Notes under the pieces: generated by a model
Told to the model about the DNA's origin: nothing
Databases searched by the model: none
What the model saw: the letters and a program-made list of their open reading frames with translations, nothing else
Shown: in pieces, positions 16,709 to 25,881 of the stretch
Numbering within the stretch: position 1 is the stretch's first letter
Layout of the letters: each line of letters starts with the position of its first letter
NCBI GenBank assembly: GCA_041608535.1
Contig: JBFISM010000016.1
Span: 1-39,319, forward strand
Reading direction: 5' to 3'
Length of the DNA: 39,319 nt
From: JBFISM01 sp041608535
GTDB lineage: Bacteria > Actinomycetota > Acidimicrobiia > Spongiisociales > UBA5794
Program-made: the position numbers and the translations under genes

Positions 16709-17892
16709 TGCCCACGATTCGCGGCTGGTCGGCTCTCAGCTCGGCTGCCGCGCTCATCGTGCTGTGGGCAGCCTTTGGCGAAGAGATGCTGCTCGCCGCC
16801 GCGGTCGTGCTCCTCTTCGCGCTGGGATTCGGTATGTGGTACGTACGCCGGTCGACTCCAACCGTCGCCGTCTCACGCAGCGTGGCTCCGCAGCAAGTGC
16901 GCGACGGCGATCGGGCCATTGTCACCGTGACCCTCACCACCAGGCGCCCGATGTCGCGGGCACACATCACCGACGTCGTCGAGTCGTTGGGCACGGCCGA
17001 CTTCGTTGCCGACCGAGTGCTCCCCAACGACCCCCTGATCGGACGGTATGAGGTGATGTGCCGTCCACGTGGCATCTATCGGGTGGGACCGACCTCGGTG
17101 CGAACCCGGGGCCCGTTCGGCCTCGCCGACGCCGGTACCGAGACCGGCCGCATCGATCGGCTGGTGGTATATCCCGCCATCGATGCCCTCGAGGGGCTTC
17201 CTCTCGTGCGCGGACAGGATCCGAACGTCGCCTCGGCCCGCAATCGGTTCTCACAGGTGGGCGGTGAGGACTTCTTCACCCTCCGGTCGTACCAGCACGG
17301 CGATGATCTGCGCAAGGTCCACTGGCCCAGCTCGGCGAAGCGAGACGAGCTGATGATTCGCCAGCTCGAGATGCCCTGGCAGTCGCGAGCGCTCGTGGTG
17401 CTCGACCCCCACCTCGACTCCTACCCCACTCTCGACGACTTCGAGCATGCGGTGCGGGGCGCCGCCTCCATCCTGCATCATCTCTTCGAAGAGGGGTTCA
17501 GCCCGAGTCTGTGGACGGGCAAGATCACCCCGATCGTCGTTGCCTCGATCGACGGCTACAACACGGCGATGGAAGATCTCGCCACCGTCACCCCCTCTCA
17601 GCATCTCGATCTGCGCCACGCCACCAACCGGCTGCGGCAGCGTGGTCTCGCCGGGGGTGCGCTCATCCTCGTCACCGGGACGCCCAACGAGAACCACATC
17701 GCTGTGTGGCGGGCGATCGGGCGCGACTACACCCGAACCGTCGTCATGGCGACGGACACGCAACCGAACGAGAACCTGAGCCGTTTCACCAACGCCGGCG
17801 TCGTGACGGTGGCATCCGCACGCGGAACGCGCTGGACGGCGGCCTGGTCCGAAACCATGGAGAAGGCATGGTCTACCGCCACACCGCTGTAG
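16708..17892 (+). CDS. DUF58 domain protein
   Basis: A 394-residue protein. Two N-terminal membrane helices (about 10-45) precede a beta-rich domain and then the DUF58 core with the hallmark FTLRSYQHGDDLRKVHWPSSAKRDELMIRQ (about 190-220). After this comes a VWA-like segment starting ALVVLDPHLDSYPTLDDFEHAV. DUF58 proteins almost always follow moxR and precede a transglutaminase, as here; the set is thought to handle envelope protein assembly, but the biochemical role is unknown. It starts one base inside the moxR stop and overlaps the next gene by 25 bases. Confidence 0.9.
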   Translation: MPTIRGWSALSSAAALIVLWAAFGEEMLLAAAVVLLFALGFGMWYVRRSTPTVAVSRSVAPQQVRDGDRAIVTVTLTTRRPMSRAHITDVVESLGTADFVADRVLPNDPLIGRYEVMCRPRGIYRVGPTSVRTRGPFGLADAGTETGRIDRLVVYPAIDALEGLPLVRGQDPNVASARNRFSQVGGEDFFTLRSYQHGDDLRKVHWPSSAKRDELMIRQLEMPWQSRALVVLDPHLDSYPTLDDFEHAVRGAASILHHLFEEGFSPSLWTGKITPIVVASIDGYNTAMEDLATVTPSQHLDLRHATNRLRQRGLAGGALILVTGTPNENHIAVWRAIGRDYTRTVVMATDTQPNENLSRFTNAGVVTVASARGTRWTAAWSETMEKAWSTATPL

Positions 17893-20321
17893 CCACCGCG
17901 ATCGTCGTCGCCTTCGGGTTGATCCAGCTCGACGATCTGCTGCAACCCACGACGGAGGGACCGCCATGGCAGGTCGTCGTGCTCGGCGGCCTGGCTCTCG
18001 GAGCGGTGATCACCTGGACCGGACTGATGTCCCGGCTCAACGGTTGGGTGGTGATCGCCATCAACACGTCGGCGGCGGTGATTGTCTCTTTCCGCATCGC
18101 CACACCGGAGACGACGGTGCTGTTGTTGCCCACCGGCGACTCGATCGAGGTCATGCGAGAACAGATGCGGCAGGCATTCGCCCTGATTCGCAACGGAATC
18201 GAGCCCGTTCTCCCTGCTGCCGGCCTGGTGGTCATCGTCACCCTGGTGCTATGGGCAGTCGGTGCCCTGGCCGCATATGGGCTGGTGCGTCACCGTCCCA
18301 GCCTCGCCGTCATCCCGGGCCTGGTACTCATTCTCCAGTTCGCCACGATGGATCGCACCCCGACGTCGCTTCTCGCCATCCTCGTCTTCGCCGGTGTGGT
18401 GACCCTGACCCTGCTCGCGGTCGCCCACGACGAGCGTCGCGCCACGGCGGGCAGGATGAGCCATGCGTCGGGAGTATCGACATCGCGCACCCTGGTGGCG
18501 CCGGGCGCTGCCGTGGGGGCTGCGGTGCTCCTCGCCGGAACGTTGGCATTTGTCGGTGTGCTCGACGACCGTGTGCCCCACGACGGGTATGTGGAGTGGC
18601 GGGCCGCCACCGGGTTGACGGGCGAGTTCTTCGGGGGCGTGTCGTACAACCCCTTCGTCAGCATCCAACAGTCGCTCGTGACCCAGAGCAACACACCGCT
18701 CTTCCTGGCACGGATGAGCGACGACGTCGACCCGGGCGATGTGTACTTCCGGCTGCTCACCATGGAGACCTATCAGAACGGACAGTTCTTCGCCGACCGT
18801 CCCGAGGTGGACGCGCTCGAATCCGAGCAATGGGAAAGCGGTGGTCATGCCTTCGCCGGGCCGACCGTTGAGGTGACCACCGACATCCAGATCGAGCAGC
18901 TGCAGATGGATTGGCTGCCGGCTGCGTACTCGCCGATCTCGGTCCGCACCAACGAGAACGCAATCACCAACGCGCTCCGGGTTCGTGGCGACGACGGCTC
19001 GATCATCCTCGACGGTGGGTTGTCGTGGCCGAAGATGCTGTACTCGGTCACGAGCCGCATCCCGGAACCGGATCTGGCGGTGCTCGTCGCCAACGAGGAG
19101 GGTGTGCTCTCACCGATGTTCGAGGCGGCAACCGAGACGTCGGACAACGTCCCCGAGCCCGTGCTGATGGACATCATCCGTCCCCATCCCCCGAACCCTG
19201 CGCTGTACCTGGCGTTGCCGGAGAATCTCGATCCCGGAATCGAGACGCTGGCGCTGCGTCAGACTGCCGGCTTGGAGACGGACTTCGAGCGGGGCATCGC
19301 GCTCGAAGCGTGGTTCCGCTCGAATGCCTTCACGTACACCACCGACATTCCCGCCGGTCACGGTGCGACCGATCTGGCTGACTGGCTACTCGTGGAGGAA
19401 TCACCCTTCTACCGCGCCGGCTACTGCGAGAACTTCGCCACCTCGATGGCTGTGCTGGCTCGCACGTTGGGCATCCCCTCACGGGTGGTGCTCGGCTTCA
19501 CCCCCGGCGAGGTCTTCGACACCGAGACCGTCGACGGCGATGCCGGAGGCGAAGAAGTGGTGAACTTCGTGGTAGTCCGCGATCGCAACGCCCATGCCTG
19601 GGTGGAGCTGTGGATGCCGAGCCAGGGCTGGGTTCGCTTCGACCCCACCCCGCGACCCGACCAGGTCAACCCGGCCACCACGGGCGAGCTCGGAGAGCGG
19701 CTCGGCTTCGACGCCGTTTCCTTTCTCGATCTGGTGCCCGAGACGCCGTCCGCCCTGCTGGACCCGGACAACGCAGCGTTCCTCAACCCGGGCCTCATCC
19801 CCGATGAGAACATCGAGTTCGACGAGAGCAGGCTCAGAGATCAGGGCAGCGGCAGCGGCGCCATTCCCGGTTGGCTGAGCCCGTTGCTCGCCGCGCTGGC
19901 TGTCGCGGTCGTGCTGGTCGGCGCCATCCCGGCACTCAAGTGGTGGCGGCGCCGGCGCCGGCGTCATCGCCTCTCCGAAGGTGACATCGCCGCCGCCTGG
20001 GAGGAGATCGTCGCCACGCTCACCGACTACGGGGAGGAGCCGGCAGCGACTCTGACGCCCGCCGAGGTCGCCGAGAGCGTGGACCCTGCAATGCGCCCGC
20101 TGGCCGGCGTGTACGGAGATTGGGTGTACGGACCGCATGACCGGGCCGATACTTCGACGGTGCTCACCGCGCGGCGCTCCCTCGAGGACACAACACGCAA
20201 TCTCGAACGCCGTCACTCCCGCACCGAGCGGTTGAAGGCGCGATACCGACCCACCTCATTGCTGCCGGCGAGAGTCCGCCGCACCATGCGACGCAATGGC
20301 AACGGGTACGGCGGCGGCTAG
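17868..20321 (+). CDS. TgpA-like transmembrane transglutaminase-family protein
   Basis: An 817-residue membrane protein. About six N-terminal helices (to about residue 240) lead into a large extracytoplasmic region with a transglutaminase-like domain. The triad is Cys520 (RAGYCENFATSMAVLARTLG), His576 (NAHAWVEL) and Asp592 (WVRFDPTPRP). A single helix near residues 665-690 (LLAALAVAVVLVGAIPALKWW) and an Arg-rich cytoplasmic tail with a DUF4129-like segment follow. TgpA-type proteins act at the cell envelope, possibly cross-linking or cleaving peptides. The start is ATG 17868, with GGAG five bases upstream, inside the end of the DUF58 gene. The gene converges with the DmdA-like gene ten bases on. 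Confidence 0.88.
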   Translation: MVYRHTAVATAIVVAFGLIQLDDLLQPTTEGPPWQVVVLGGLALGAVITWTGLMSRLNGWVVIAINTSAAVIVSFRIATPETTVLLLPTGDSIEVMREQMRQAFALIRNGIEPVLPAAGLVVIVTLVLWAVGALAAYGLVRHRPSLAVIPGLVLILQFATMDRTPTSLLAILVFAGVVTLTLLAVAHDERRATAGRMSHASGVSTSRTLVAPGAAVGAAVLLAGTLAFVGVLDDRVPHDGYVEWRAATGLTGEFFGGVSYNPFVSIQQSLVTQSNTPLFLARMSDDVDPGDVYFRLLTMETYQNGQFFADRPEVDALESEQWESGGHAFAGPTVEVTTDIQIEQLQMDWLPAAYSPISVRTNENAITNALRVRGDDGSIILDGGLSWPKMLYSVTSRIPEPDLAVLVANEEGVLSPMFEAATETSDNVPEPVLMDIIRPHPPNPALYLALPENLDPGIETLALRQTAGLETDFERGIALEAWFRSNAFTYTTDIPAGHGATDLADWLLVEESPFYRAGYCENFATSMAVLARTLGIPSRVVLGFTPGEVFDTETVDGDAGGEEVVNFVVVRDRNAHAWVELWMPSQGWVRFDPTPRPDQVNPATTGELGERLGFDAVSFLDLVPETPSALLDPDNAAFLNPGLIPDENIEFDESRLRDQGSGSGAIPGWLSPLLAALAVAVVLVGAIPALKWWRRRRRRHRLSEGDIAAAWEEIVATLTDYGEEPAATLTPAEVAESVDPAMRPLAGVYGDWVYGPHDRADTSTVLTARRSLEDTTRNLERRHSRTERLKARYRPTSLLPARVRRTMRRNGNGYGGG

Positions 20322-20331
20322 GAGGACACGG

Positions 20332-21459
20332 TCATTGGCGGGGAGCGCCGGTGACGGTGATCCGGGCAAGGGTTCCGCCCACATCTGCTTCCAGCTCCGT
20401 TCCCGGTGCGGAGGCAGAGCGCGCGACAAAGGCGAGCCCGATGGGTCGGCTGGTGCCAGGCGACCACACGGCGACTCGCAATGATCCCACTGGCTGTCCG
20501 TGATGGGTGACCGGTACCGGCTGCTGAACGGGCAATACCTCATCCGGATCCACCACGACGTCGACCAGCATGCGCTCCACCTTGTTGCGGCGTGCTCGCA
20601 GCGCCTCCTTCCCGATGAATGAGGCATCGCCGTCGAGGTCGACCCAGCGGCCCAGCCCCACTTCGAAGGGATCGGCGTCGAGCGGGGCGTCGGTCCGTAG
20701 CGAGAACATACCGCCCTCGATACGTTCGGCGGTGTTGGGTGCGCCCGGGCCGATGTCGTGGAAAACGCCGGCGCTCATCACTGCGGACCACAGCTCCTCA
20801 CCTCGAGCCGGATCGAGTAGGTACAACTCGAAACCGCCCTGCTTGGACCAACCGGCGCGTCCTACGAGCAGCGGGATGCCGCCGAGGTCGGCGGGCACGA
20901 AGTGGAAGAAACGAATGTCCCGCACCGCTTCACCGAGCAACCGGACGACCACCTCTTCGGCCAGAGGCCCCTGCACCGCAAGCGGCGCAACATCCAGCTC
21001 GTCGACGTCGACGTCGAGCCTCTCGACGGCGGCGACACCGCGGATCCAGCCGATCACATCGTTGTCGGCTATCGACAGCCAGAACTCGTCGCCGGCGCGC
21101 CGCAGCAGCAACGGATCGTTGAGCAGCCGCCCGGCGTGATCGCACATCGGCGCATATTTCGCCTGCCCAACCGCCATGGCAGCGATGTCGCGGGTCACGA
21201 GGAGGCTGGTGAGCGCAGCAGCATCGGTACCACCGACGCGAATCTGCCGCTGGCCGGCCACATCCCAAACTGCGGCAGTCTCCATGAGCCGGCGGTACTC
21301 CTCCTGTGGGTTGCCGTAGCTCACGGGCATCACCATGTGGTTGTACACGGTGACGCTGCGCAGACCCGCGGCCTGTGTGGCCGTGAAATACGGCGAGAGC
21401 CGCACCCGAGAGCCGAGGGCGAAAGCGATCCCGGTCGGGGTGGGCCCGGTGCGGCTCAT
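20332..21459 (-). CDS. GcvT-fold aminomethyltransferase-family protein, DmdA-like
   Basis: A 375-residue tetrahydrofolate-dependent methyltransferase-fold protein. The pattern TVYNHMVMP, WDVAGQRQIRVGG, LLVTRDIAAMAVGQAKYAPMCDH, LLNDPLLLR, WLSIADNDVIGWIRG, VAPLAVQGP, VRDIRFFHF, SKQGGFELYL and NTAERIEGGM follows dimethylsulfoniopropionate demethylase DmdA closely in order and wording, more so than GcvT of glycine cleavage or YgfZ. No other glycine-cleavage gene is nearby. DmdA takes a methyl group from DMSP to THF; related non-DMSP clades exist, so the substrate is unproven. The start is ATG 21459; the frame is open upstream inside the MerR gene. It follows merR by 46 bases on the same strand. 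Confidence 0.75.
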   Translation of the reverse strand: MSRTGPTPTGIAFALGSRVRLSPYFTATQAAGLRSVTVYNHMVMPVSYGNPQEEYRRLMETAAVWDVAGQRQIRVGGTDAAALTSLLVTRDIAAMAVGQAKYAPMCDHAGRLLNDPLLLRRAGDEFWLSIADNDVIGWIRGVAAVERLDVDVDELDVAPLAVQGPLAEEVVVRLLGEAVRDIRFFHFVPADLGGIPLLVGRAGWSKQGGFELYLLDPARGEELWSAVMSAGVFHDIGPGAPNTAERIEGGMFSLRTDAPLDADPFEVGLGRWVDLDGDASFIGKEALRARRNKVERMLVDVVVDPDEVLPVQQPVPVTHHGQPVGSLRVAVWSPGTSRPIGLAFVARSASAPGTELEADVGGTLARITVTGAPRQ

Positions 21460-21505
21460 CGATGACGGCGACCTTGCGACCCAGCAGCGCGCCGTGCGAT
21501 GGCGC

Positions 21506-22003
21506 TCAGCCGGAGCTGGCCTCGACCTCGGAGAGCACGTCGTCCTCGACCCGGCGCAGCAGCTCCAGGAAACGGTCTCGGTCCAACTCGAATCGAGTGA
21601 CATCCTCTTCGACGGTGCGAGCGATCTCGTTGATGGCCACGAAAAAGGCGAGCTGCCCTTGACGCAGCGCATCGAGGAGCTGCTCGTCGTCGGAGGCGAG
21701 CCGGAAGATCGACTGGCCGTCGGTGATGAGCCTCACCTCGGCGAGATGATCCTCCATGTCAGCGGTGCGGCGCAGGTAGTCCCACGCTCGCCGTACTCGC
21801 TGCAGCGACATGCCGTTGTCGAGCAGGCTCTTGACGACACGGAGCGCCACCAGGTCGCGGAATGAGTAGAGACGGCGTCGCCCCGGTCTCCCCCCGGTCG
21901 TCTGGATCGTCGGTCGCACTAGATCGACCTTGTCCCAGTACCGCAGCTGATGAGCGGTGCATGCTGTCAGCTTCGAAGCCTGCTGTGCGGTGAAACCTTC
22001 CAC
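21506..22003 (-). CDS. MerR family transcriptional regulator
   Basis: A 165-residue DNA-binding protein. The N-terminal MerR helix-turn-helix with wing reads FTAQQASKLTACTAHQLRYWDKVDLVRPT followed by GRRRLYSFRDLVALRVVKSLLDNGMSL. The C-terminal half is helical (dimerisation coiled coil plus effector region) and has no metal-binding Cys pair, so a metal sensor is unlikely. The start is GTG 22003, with GGGAGG close upstream; the frame extends upstream but without another good start. It is followed by the DmdA-like gene, which it may control, although MerR proteins of this layout also sit beside unrelated genes. Confidence 0.85.
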   Translation of the reverse strand: MEGFTAQQASKLTACTAHQLRYWDKVDLVRPTIQTTGGRPGRRRLYSFRDLVALRVVKSLLDNGMSLQRVRRAWDYLRRTADMEDHLAEVRLITDGQSIFRLASDDEQLLDALRQGQLAFFVAINEIARTVEEDVTRFELDRDRFLELLRRVEDDVLSEVEASSG

Positions 22004-22115
22004 GATCCTCCCAACGCTCCCTACGCGTTCCTTCCCATGTGGCGCCGCACAGGCGTAGCAGAGCGCCAAGATGTCGATGTGTACCGAGCCCCGCCGGGCT
22101 TCGCCAGCCGAGACT

Positions 22116-22457
22116 CTAGCGGTCCCGTTGCCACCTTTGTCGGGTGCGATCGAAGAGCGAATCGACAACGGAGCCTCCGCCTCGCTCTCCCCGCTGCGAG
22201 CGCAGGTTCATCGCCAGCCAACCGGCGCTCACCACCATGAGGATGAAACCTCCGATGGCCACGATGGTGTAGGCGGTGAAGGAGGCCAGCATCACGACGA
22301 GCCCGATGACGAAGCCGACCACGGCGAGCCGGTTCCAGCGACGCGTCACCGACTCGAGCGTCGTCTTCGCAACGGTCTCGGCGAGCTTGGGGTCTTCTTT
22401 GTAGAAGTGGCGCTCGATTTCCTCGAGGATCCGCTGCTCCCGCTCATTGAGAGGCAT
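22116..22457 (-). CDS. DUF3040 membrane protein
   Basis: A 113-residue protein typical of Actinobacteria. The N-terminus MPLNEREQRILEEIERHFYKEDPKLA is the DUF3040 signature. Two adjoining helices (about 45-65 and 68-88) and a basic C-terminal tail follow. Function is unknown. The start is ATG 22457, with GAAGGA about eight bases upstream. It follows dinB by 55 bases and may also have its own promoter. Confidence 0.85.
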   Translation of the reverse strand: MPLNEREQRILEEIERHFYKEDPKLAETVAKTTLESVTRRWNRLAVVGFVIGLVVMLASFTAYTIVAIGGFILMVVSAGWLAMNLRSQRGERGGGSVVDSLFDRTRQRWQRDR

Positions 22458-22493
22458 GGGGTCGTCCTTCACCACGTTGGTCCAACGAATTCG

Positions 22494-22520
22494 AGTATAA
22501 CGCTGCTTGCCATTAGTCAA
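22494..22520 (-). promoter_or_regulatory. Candidate promoter for the DUF3040 gene (TTGACT / TATACT)
   Basis: On the minus strand TTGACT (22520-22515) and TATACT (22499-22494) are separated by 15 bases, two short of the optimum. The -35 overlaps the last codons of dinB. It would give a leader of about 30 bases before the ATG at 22457. Confidence 0.45.
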
Positions 22521-23742
22521 CCGGGGGCGGTTGTCCCATTTTCTGATGGGGTCTTTGGTCCCGATTCGCCACGAGTCTGGCGGGTTTCAAGGCATCGGGC
22601 CCGAACCGTTTGCGGATGTCGTCGACCACGCTTGCGGCAGCAGCGCCGCCCTCCGATCCCAACGTCAGTTGAAGCGGATCGGCAGCCGCCACCAGCCCGC
22701 TGACCCCCACGCCGAGCAGGCGCACACCGCGAGGTGCTTCGGGCACCCGTACCCACAGCTCGCCGACGAGACTCCACAGCTCCGTTGTTGCCGCCACCGG
22801 TACGTCGACCGTCGTGGATCGAGTCATGGTGGTGAAGTCTCCAGTGCGCACCTTGAGCTGGACCGTGTGACCTCGCACTTGGGCCGCGGCTACACGGTTC
22901 GCCAGGCGATCACACAACGCAAGCAGCTCGCGCTCGATGTCGCCGGCTGCCACCAAGTCTCGGGGGTACGTCTCCTCGACCGAGATGGAGCGCTCGCCGC
23001 GGGTGGTGTCGACCCCACGGTCGTCCTCGCCGCGCGCCAGCGCTACCAGGTGGGACCCCAATGCGTTGCCGAGATGACCGACCGCAGTGGCATCATCGAG
23101 GTCGGCGAGCTCGCCGATGGTGGTGATGCCCAGCGCCTCGAGACGCGCCTGTGTCGCCTGACCGACGCCCCACAGCCTGCGGACCGGCAGCGGAGCCAGA
23201 TAGCTGCGCTCGGTTCCGGCCGGGACCACGTGGAGACCGTCGGGCTTGGCGTCCGCAGAGGCCATCTTGGCGATGAACTTGGAGGCCGCCACCCCCACCG
23301 ATGCCGGCAGCCCGATCTGGGATCGCAGCTCGCTCCGGATCGCGACTGCGACGTCGACGGACCTCGCATAGTGCAGCCGCAGACCGGACACGTCCAGGAA
23401 ACCCTCGTCGACCGACAGGCTCTCGACCACGGGAGTGAAGGAGCGCAGGAGCTCGAAGACCTCGTGCGAGGTCGCTCCATACCGGTCGTGGTTTGGGGCG
23501 ACACAACGCGCCTGAGGACAACGGCGCCGCGCCTCGGTCATCGGCATGGCCGAACTCACCCCGTACTCTCGGGCTTCGTAGCTGCACGAGGCGACCACCC
23601 CTCGGGGTCCCAGCCCGCCGACGATCACGGGAACGCCGATGAGGGTTGCATCCGACAACCGCTCCACCTCGACGAAGAACGCATCCATGTCGACGTGGAG
23701 CAGCGGCTCGGCAAACGAGTCCATCACCGGGGCACGGTACAT
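22513..23742 (-). CDS. dinB: DNA polymerase IV (Y family)
   Basis: A 409-residue translesion polymerase. Catalytic carboxylates are in HVDMDAFFVEVE (Asp18) and SLSVDEGFLDVSG (Asp112, Glu113). Other family features are SCSYEAREYGVSSAMP, VGVAASKFIAKMASADAKPDG (thumb/palm), the helix-hairpin-helix region LWGVGQATQARLEALGITTIGELADL, and a C-terminal little-finger domain from about 250. Start ATG 23742 (GAAGG seven bases upstream) is preferred; ATG 23724 is six codons later. The frame is open upstream into the divergent gene. I see no convincing LexA-type operator in the 88-base divergent gap. Confidence 0.92.
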   Translation of the reverse strand: MYRAPVMDSFAEPLLHVDMDAFFVEVERLSDATLIGVPVIVGGLGPRGVVASCSYEAREYGVSSAMPMTEARRRCPQARCVAPNHDRYGATSHEVFELLRSFTPVVESLSVDEGFLDVSGLRLHYARSVDVAVAIRSELRSQIGLPASVGVAASKFIAKMASADAKPDGLHVVPAGTERSYLAPLPVRRLWGVGQATQARLEALGITTIGELADLDDATAVGHLGNALGSHLVALARGEDDRGVDTTRGERSISVEETYPRDLVAAGDIERELLALCDRLANRVAAAQVRGHTVQLKVRTGDFTTMTRSTTVDVPVAATTELWSLVGELWVRVPEAPRGVRLLGVGVSGLVAAADPLQLTLGSEGGAAAASVVDDIRKRFGPDALKPARLVANRDQRPHQKMGQPPPVD

Positions 23743-23830
23743 CACCGACCTTCGCCGCTCAGCGCGATGGGTATCTTGGCCGGGACCGTCGCAACCGGCG
23801 GCCCAGAACACATCTACGCGGATCGGAGCC

Positions 23831-24409
23831 ATGCTGAACCCGAAGGTCGATGCCTACATCAGCCGGTCGGAGTCTTGGCCGGAGGAGGTGGCCGAGCTGC
23901 GAGCCATCCTCGTGGGTTGCGGGCTCACCGAGGAGATCAAGTGGGGCAAGCCTTGCTATACCCATGAGGGCGCCAACATCGTCATCCTCCAGGAGATGAA
24001 GGACTTCCTCGCCCTCATGTTCTTCAAAGGAGCTCTGTTGGACGACGCAGCGGACGTTCTCGACGAGCAAGGACCGAACTCGCGCTCGACTCGCCGCATC
24101 CGGTTCACCTCGGTCGCAGACGTGACTCGATTGGCCGACACGGTCGAGGCCTATGTCGCCGAGGCGATCGACGTCGCCGCGGCGGGTCTCGAGGTGGGCC
24201 CGCCGCCCGAACTCGTCCTCTCCGCAGAGCTGCAGAATCGGCTCGATCACGACCCAGCGCTCAAAGCTGCATTCGAGGCATTGACTCCTGGGCGCCAACG
24301 GGAGTACAACCTGTACTTCGCCGCTGCCAAGCAAGCCAAGACACGTGAGGCGCGAATCGACAGGTACACAGAGAAGATCATGGACGGCAAAAGCTTGCGC
24401 GATCGATGA
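23831..24409 (+). CDS. YdeI/DUF1801 family protein
   Basis: A 192-residue protein. The N-terminal DUF1801-like domain reads KVDAYISRSESWPEEVAELRAIL, EEIKWGKPCYTHEGANIVILQ and FLALMFFKGALL. The C-terminal YdeI/OmpD-associated part ends LKAAFEALTPGRQREYNLYFAAAKQAKTREARIDR. The family is widespread and may bind small ligands; function is not established. The start is ATG 23831; the purine-rich stretch just before it is close to the start codon. It diverges from dinB. Confidence 0.82.
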   Translation: MLNPKVDAYISRSESWPEEVAELRAILVGCGLTEEIKWGKPCYTHEGANIVILQEMKDFLALMFFKGALLDDAADVLDEQGPNSRSTRRIRFTSVADVTRLADTVEAYVAEAIDVAAAGLEVGPPPELVLSAELQNRLDHDPALKAAFEALTPGRQREYNLYFAAAKQAKTREARIDRYTEKIMDGKSLRDR

Positions 24410-24442
24410 TCTCGCACCCGGATGTTGATCCAGCGCACCTCG

Positions 24443-24448
24443 TACACT
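24443..24448 (+). promoter_or_regulatory. -10 box (TACACT), leaderless promoter candidate
   Basis: TACACT ends seven bases before the ATG of the histidine phosphatase gene. No ribosome site intervenes. A TTGATC at 24425-24430 is too close to be its -35. Confidence 0.4.
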
Positions 24449-24455
24449 CGCCGCC

Positions 24456-25097
24456 ATGATCGACGGCGCGCCCGACTGCCTCGTCCACTTGGTGCGACAC
24501 GGTGAGGTGTGGAACCCTCACCACCTGGTGTACAGCGACCTTCCGGGGTTTGGCCTCAGCGAGCTCGGCCATTCCCAGGCCGCACAGGCGGCGGATCACC
24601 TCGCCCGGTGGCCGGTGACCCGTGTCGTATCGTCACCTTTGCAGCGTGCGGTTGAGACCGCGATCCCCATCGCCGCCCGACACCGCATTCGCGTCCTCGT
24701 CGACACCGCACTCACGGAGTGGCGGCTGACTCAACGCTGGGCCGGCGTCGTGTGGGAGGATCTCCCGGAATCGCACCCCGGCGAGCTCCAGGCGTATCTG
24801 ACCGATCCCGCCCGTCTCGGGTTCAGCCCCGAGCCGCTCGGAGAGCTGGCCGAGCGCATCGCCGCGGCGGTGCGGATCCACGCCACTGCCACCCGGCGGG
24901 GTGGTCACCTCGTCGTGGTGTCTCACCAGGATCCGATCCACGCCGCCCACCGGCTGCTCACCGGTCGGGGCTTCGACGGTTTCGGCGAGGACAAGCCCGA
25001 CCACGCAACCATTGTCACGCTGGCCCCCGGTGACGACCCGAATGAGGTGTGGCGAGACGAAGCCCGTTGGTCACCAACGCTGACGGCGCCGGTGTGA
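24456..25097 (+). CDS. Histidine phosphatase family protein (phosphoglycerate mutase-like)
   Basis: A 213-residue phosphatase. The catalytic motif LVRHGEVWN (His15) begins near the N-terminus, with the phosphate-pocket Arg in SSPLQRAVETA (about residue 64), the acid Glu in LTEWRL, and the second catalytic His in VVVSHQDPI. MSMEG-type actinobacterial phosphatases with this layout dephosphorylate sugar phosphates or similar small molecules; the substrate is not predictable. The mRNA is probably leaderless. Its stop overlaps the GTG of the next gene by four bases. Confidence 0.88.
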   Translation: MIDGAPDCLVHLVRHGEVWNPHHLVYSDLPGFGLSELGHSQAAQAADHLARWPVTRVVSSPLQRAVETAIPIAARHRIRVLVDTALTEWRLTQRWAGVVWEDLPESHPGELQAYLTDPARLGFSPEPLGELAERIAAAVRIHATATRRGGHLVVVSHQDPIHAAHRLLTGRGFDGFGEDKPDHATIVTLAPGDDPNEVWRDEARWSPTLTAPV

Positions 25098-25831
25098 CCG
25101 GACCGCCGGCGCGCCACATGCCGGTGCCGTACATCGTTGCCGCCGCGCTGGGCGCGGCCGGACTCGCCACGGCCCTCCATCTCGCCGGTGCTCCGGATCC
25201 GTTCTCCGCCTCTTCTGCGCTCGTGCTCGCCGTGGCGATCGTGCTCTTCACGATCATCGCCACCAGCGGACTACTCATCAACCGGGGCCGGTGGGCCAGA
25301 GTGCTTTCCCTGTGTGTGGTGACCGGCTTCTTGAGTGTGGCTGCGATAACTGCGCTGCGCCCGCTGTCCATCGTCTCCGTCGTCCTTGCGTTGCTCGCGT
25401 TGTTCGGTCTGGTCGGTCGCTGGCTCGACGGCTGGATCCGACTGCGGCCCTCGGCGACGGGACCGGGCCCGCGGGTGGCGGGGCTGCTGCTCGGTACGCT
25501 GGCCCTCGTCCCGGCGGTGGCGGTGGCGGCGCCATCGGGATTGGAAGCGGGTCACGGTGTCCTCGGCAGCGCAGCTGTGGTGTTGGCGTGGGGCTACGGA
25601 AAGGCCCGTACTTGGGCCCTGTGGGGCCTGCGGTTGGCCCTCCCACTCCTTGCGGTGCCGGCGATGCTCGCCGGACCGGTGGCGGGATCAGTTCTCCTCG
25701 GCGCCCACACCGGCGTGCTCGTGGCGCTGGCGTGGACGGCCGAGGCCAGGCTTGCGGTGACACCGGTTTTCGATCGACCGCCGGGCCCGCGCCGTGGAAG
25801 CGCCGGGAGTGCCGGCGGGTCTGACGGATGA
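25094..25831 (+). CDS. Polytopic membrane protein of unknown function
   Basis: A 245-residue hydrophobic protein with roughly six membrane segments, rich in Ala, Leu, Val and Gly, and a Pro/Arg/Gly-rich cytoplasmic tail (DRPPGPRRGS). No family is recognised. The start is GTG 25094, overlapping the phosphatase stop (GTGA) and so translationally coupled; an internal ATG exists at MPVPYIV. The coupling is the best evidence that it is a real gene. Confidence 0.7.
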   Translation: MTGPPARHMPVPYIVAAALGAAGLATALHLAGAPDPFSASSALVLAVAIVLFTIIATSGLLINRGRWARVLSLCVVTGFLSVAAITALRPLSIVSVVLALLALFGLVGRWLDGWIRLRPSATGPGPRVAGLLLGTLALVPAVAVAAPSGLEAGHGVLGSAAVVLAWGYGKARTWALWGLRLALPLLAVPAMLAGPVAGSVLLGAHTGVLVALAWTAEARLAVTPVFDRPPGPRRGSAGSAGGSDG

Positions 25832-25881
25832 GCCTCTCGTGGCATCATCAGCGAGGCATCGACCTCCGAGAGGGCGACAAC

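Noticed and set aside
17511..17867. Upstream extension of the transglutaminase frame
   Set aside because: It lies within the DUF58 gene in another frame and is Arg/His-rich; ATG 17868 has a ribosome site and begins the first membrane helix.
22494..22520. SOS box or LexA operator for dinB
   Set aside because: No CGAAC-N4-GTTCG-like or CTGT-N8-ACAG-like site is seen before dinB (23743-23830); the TTGACT/TATACT at the dinB end points toward the DUF3040 gene.
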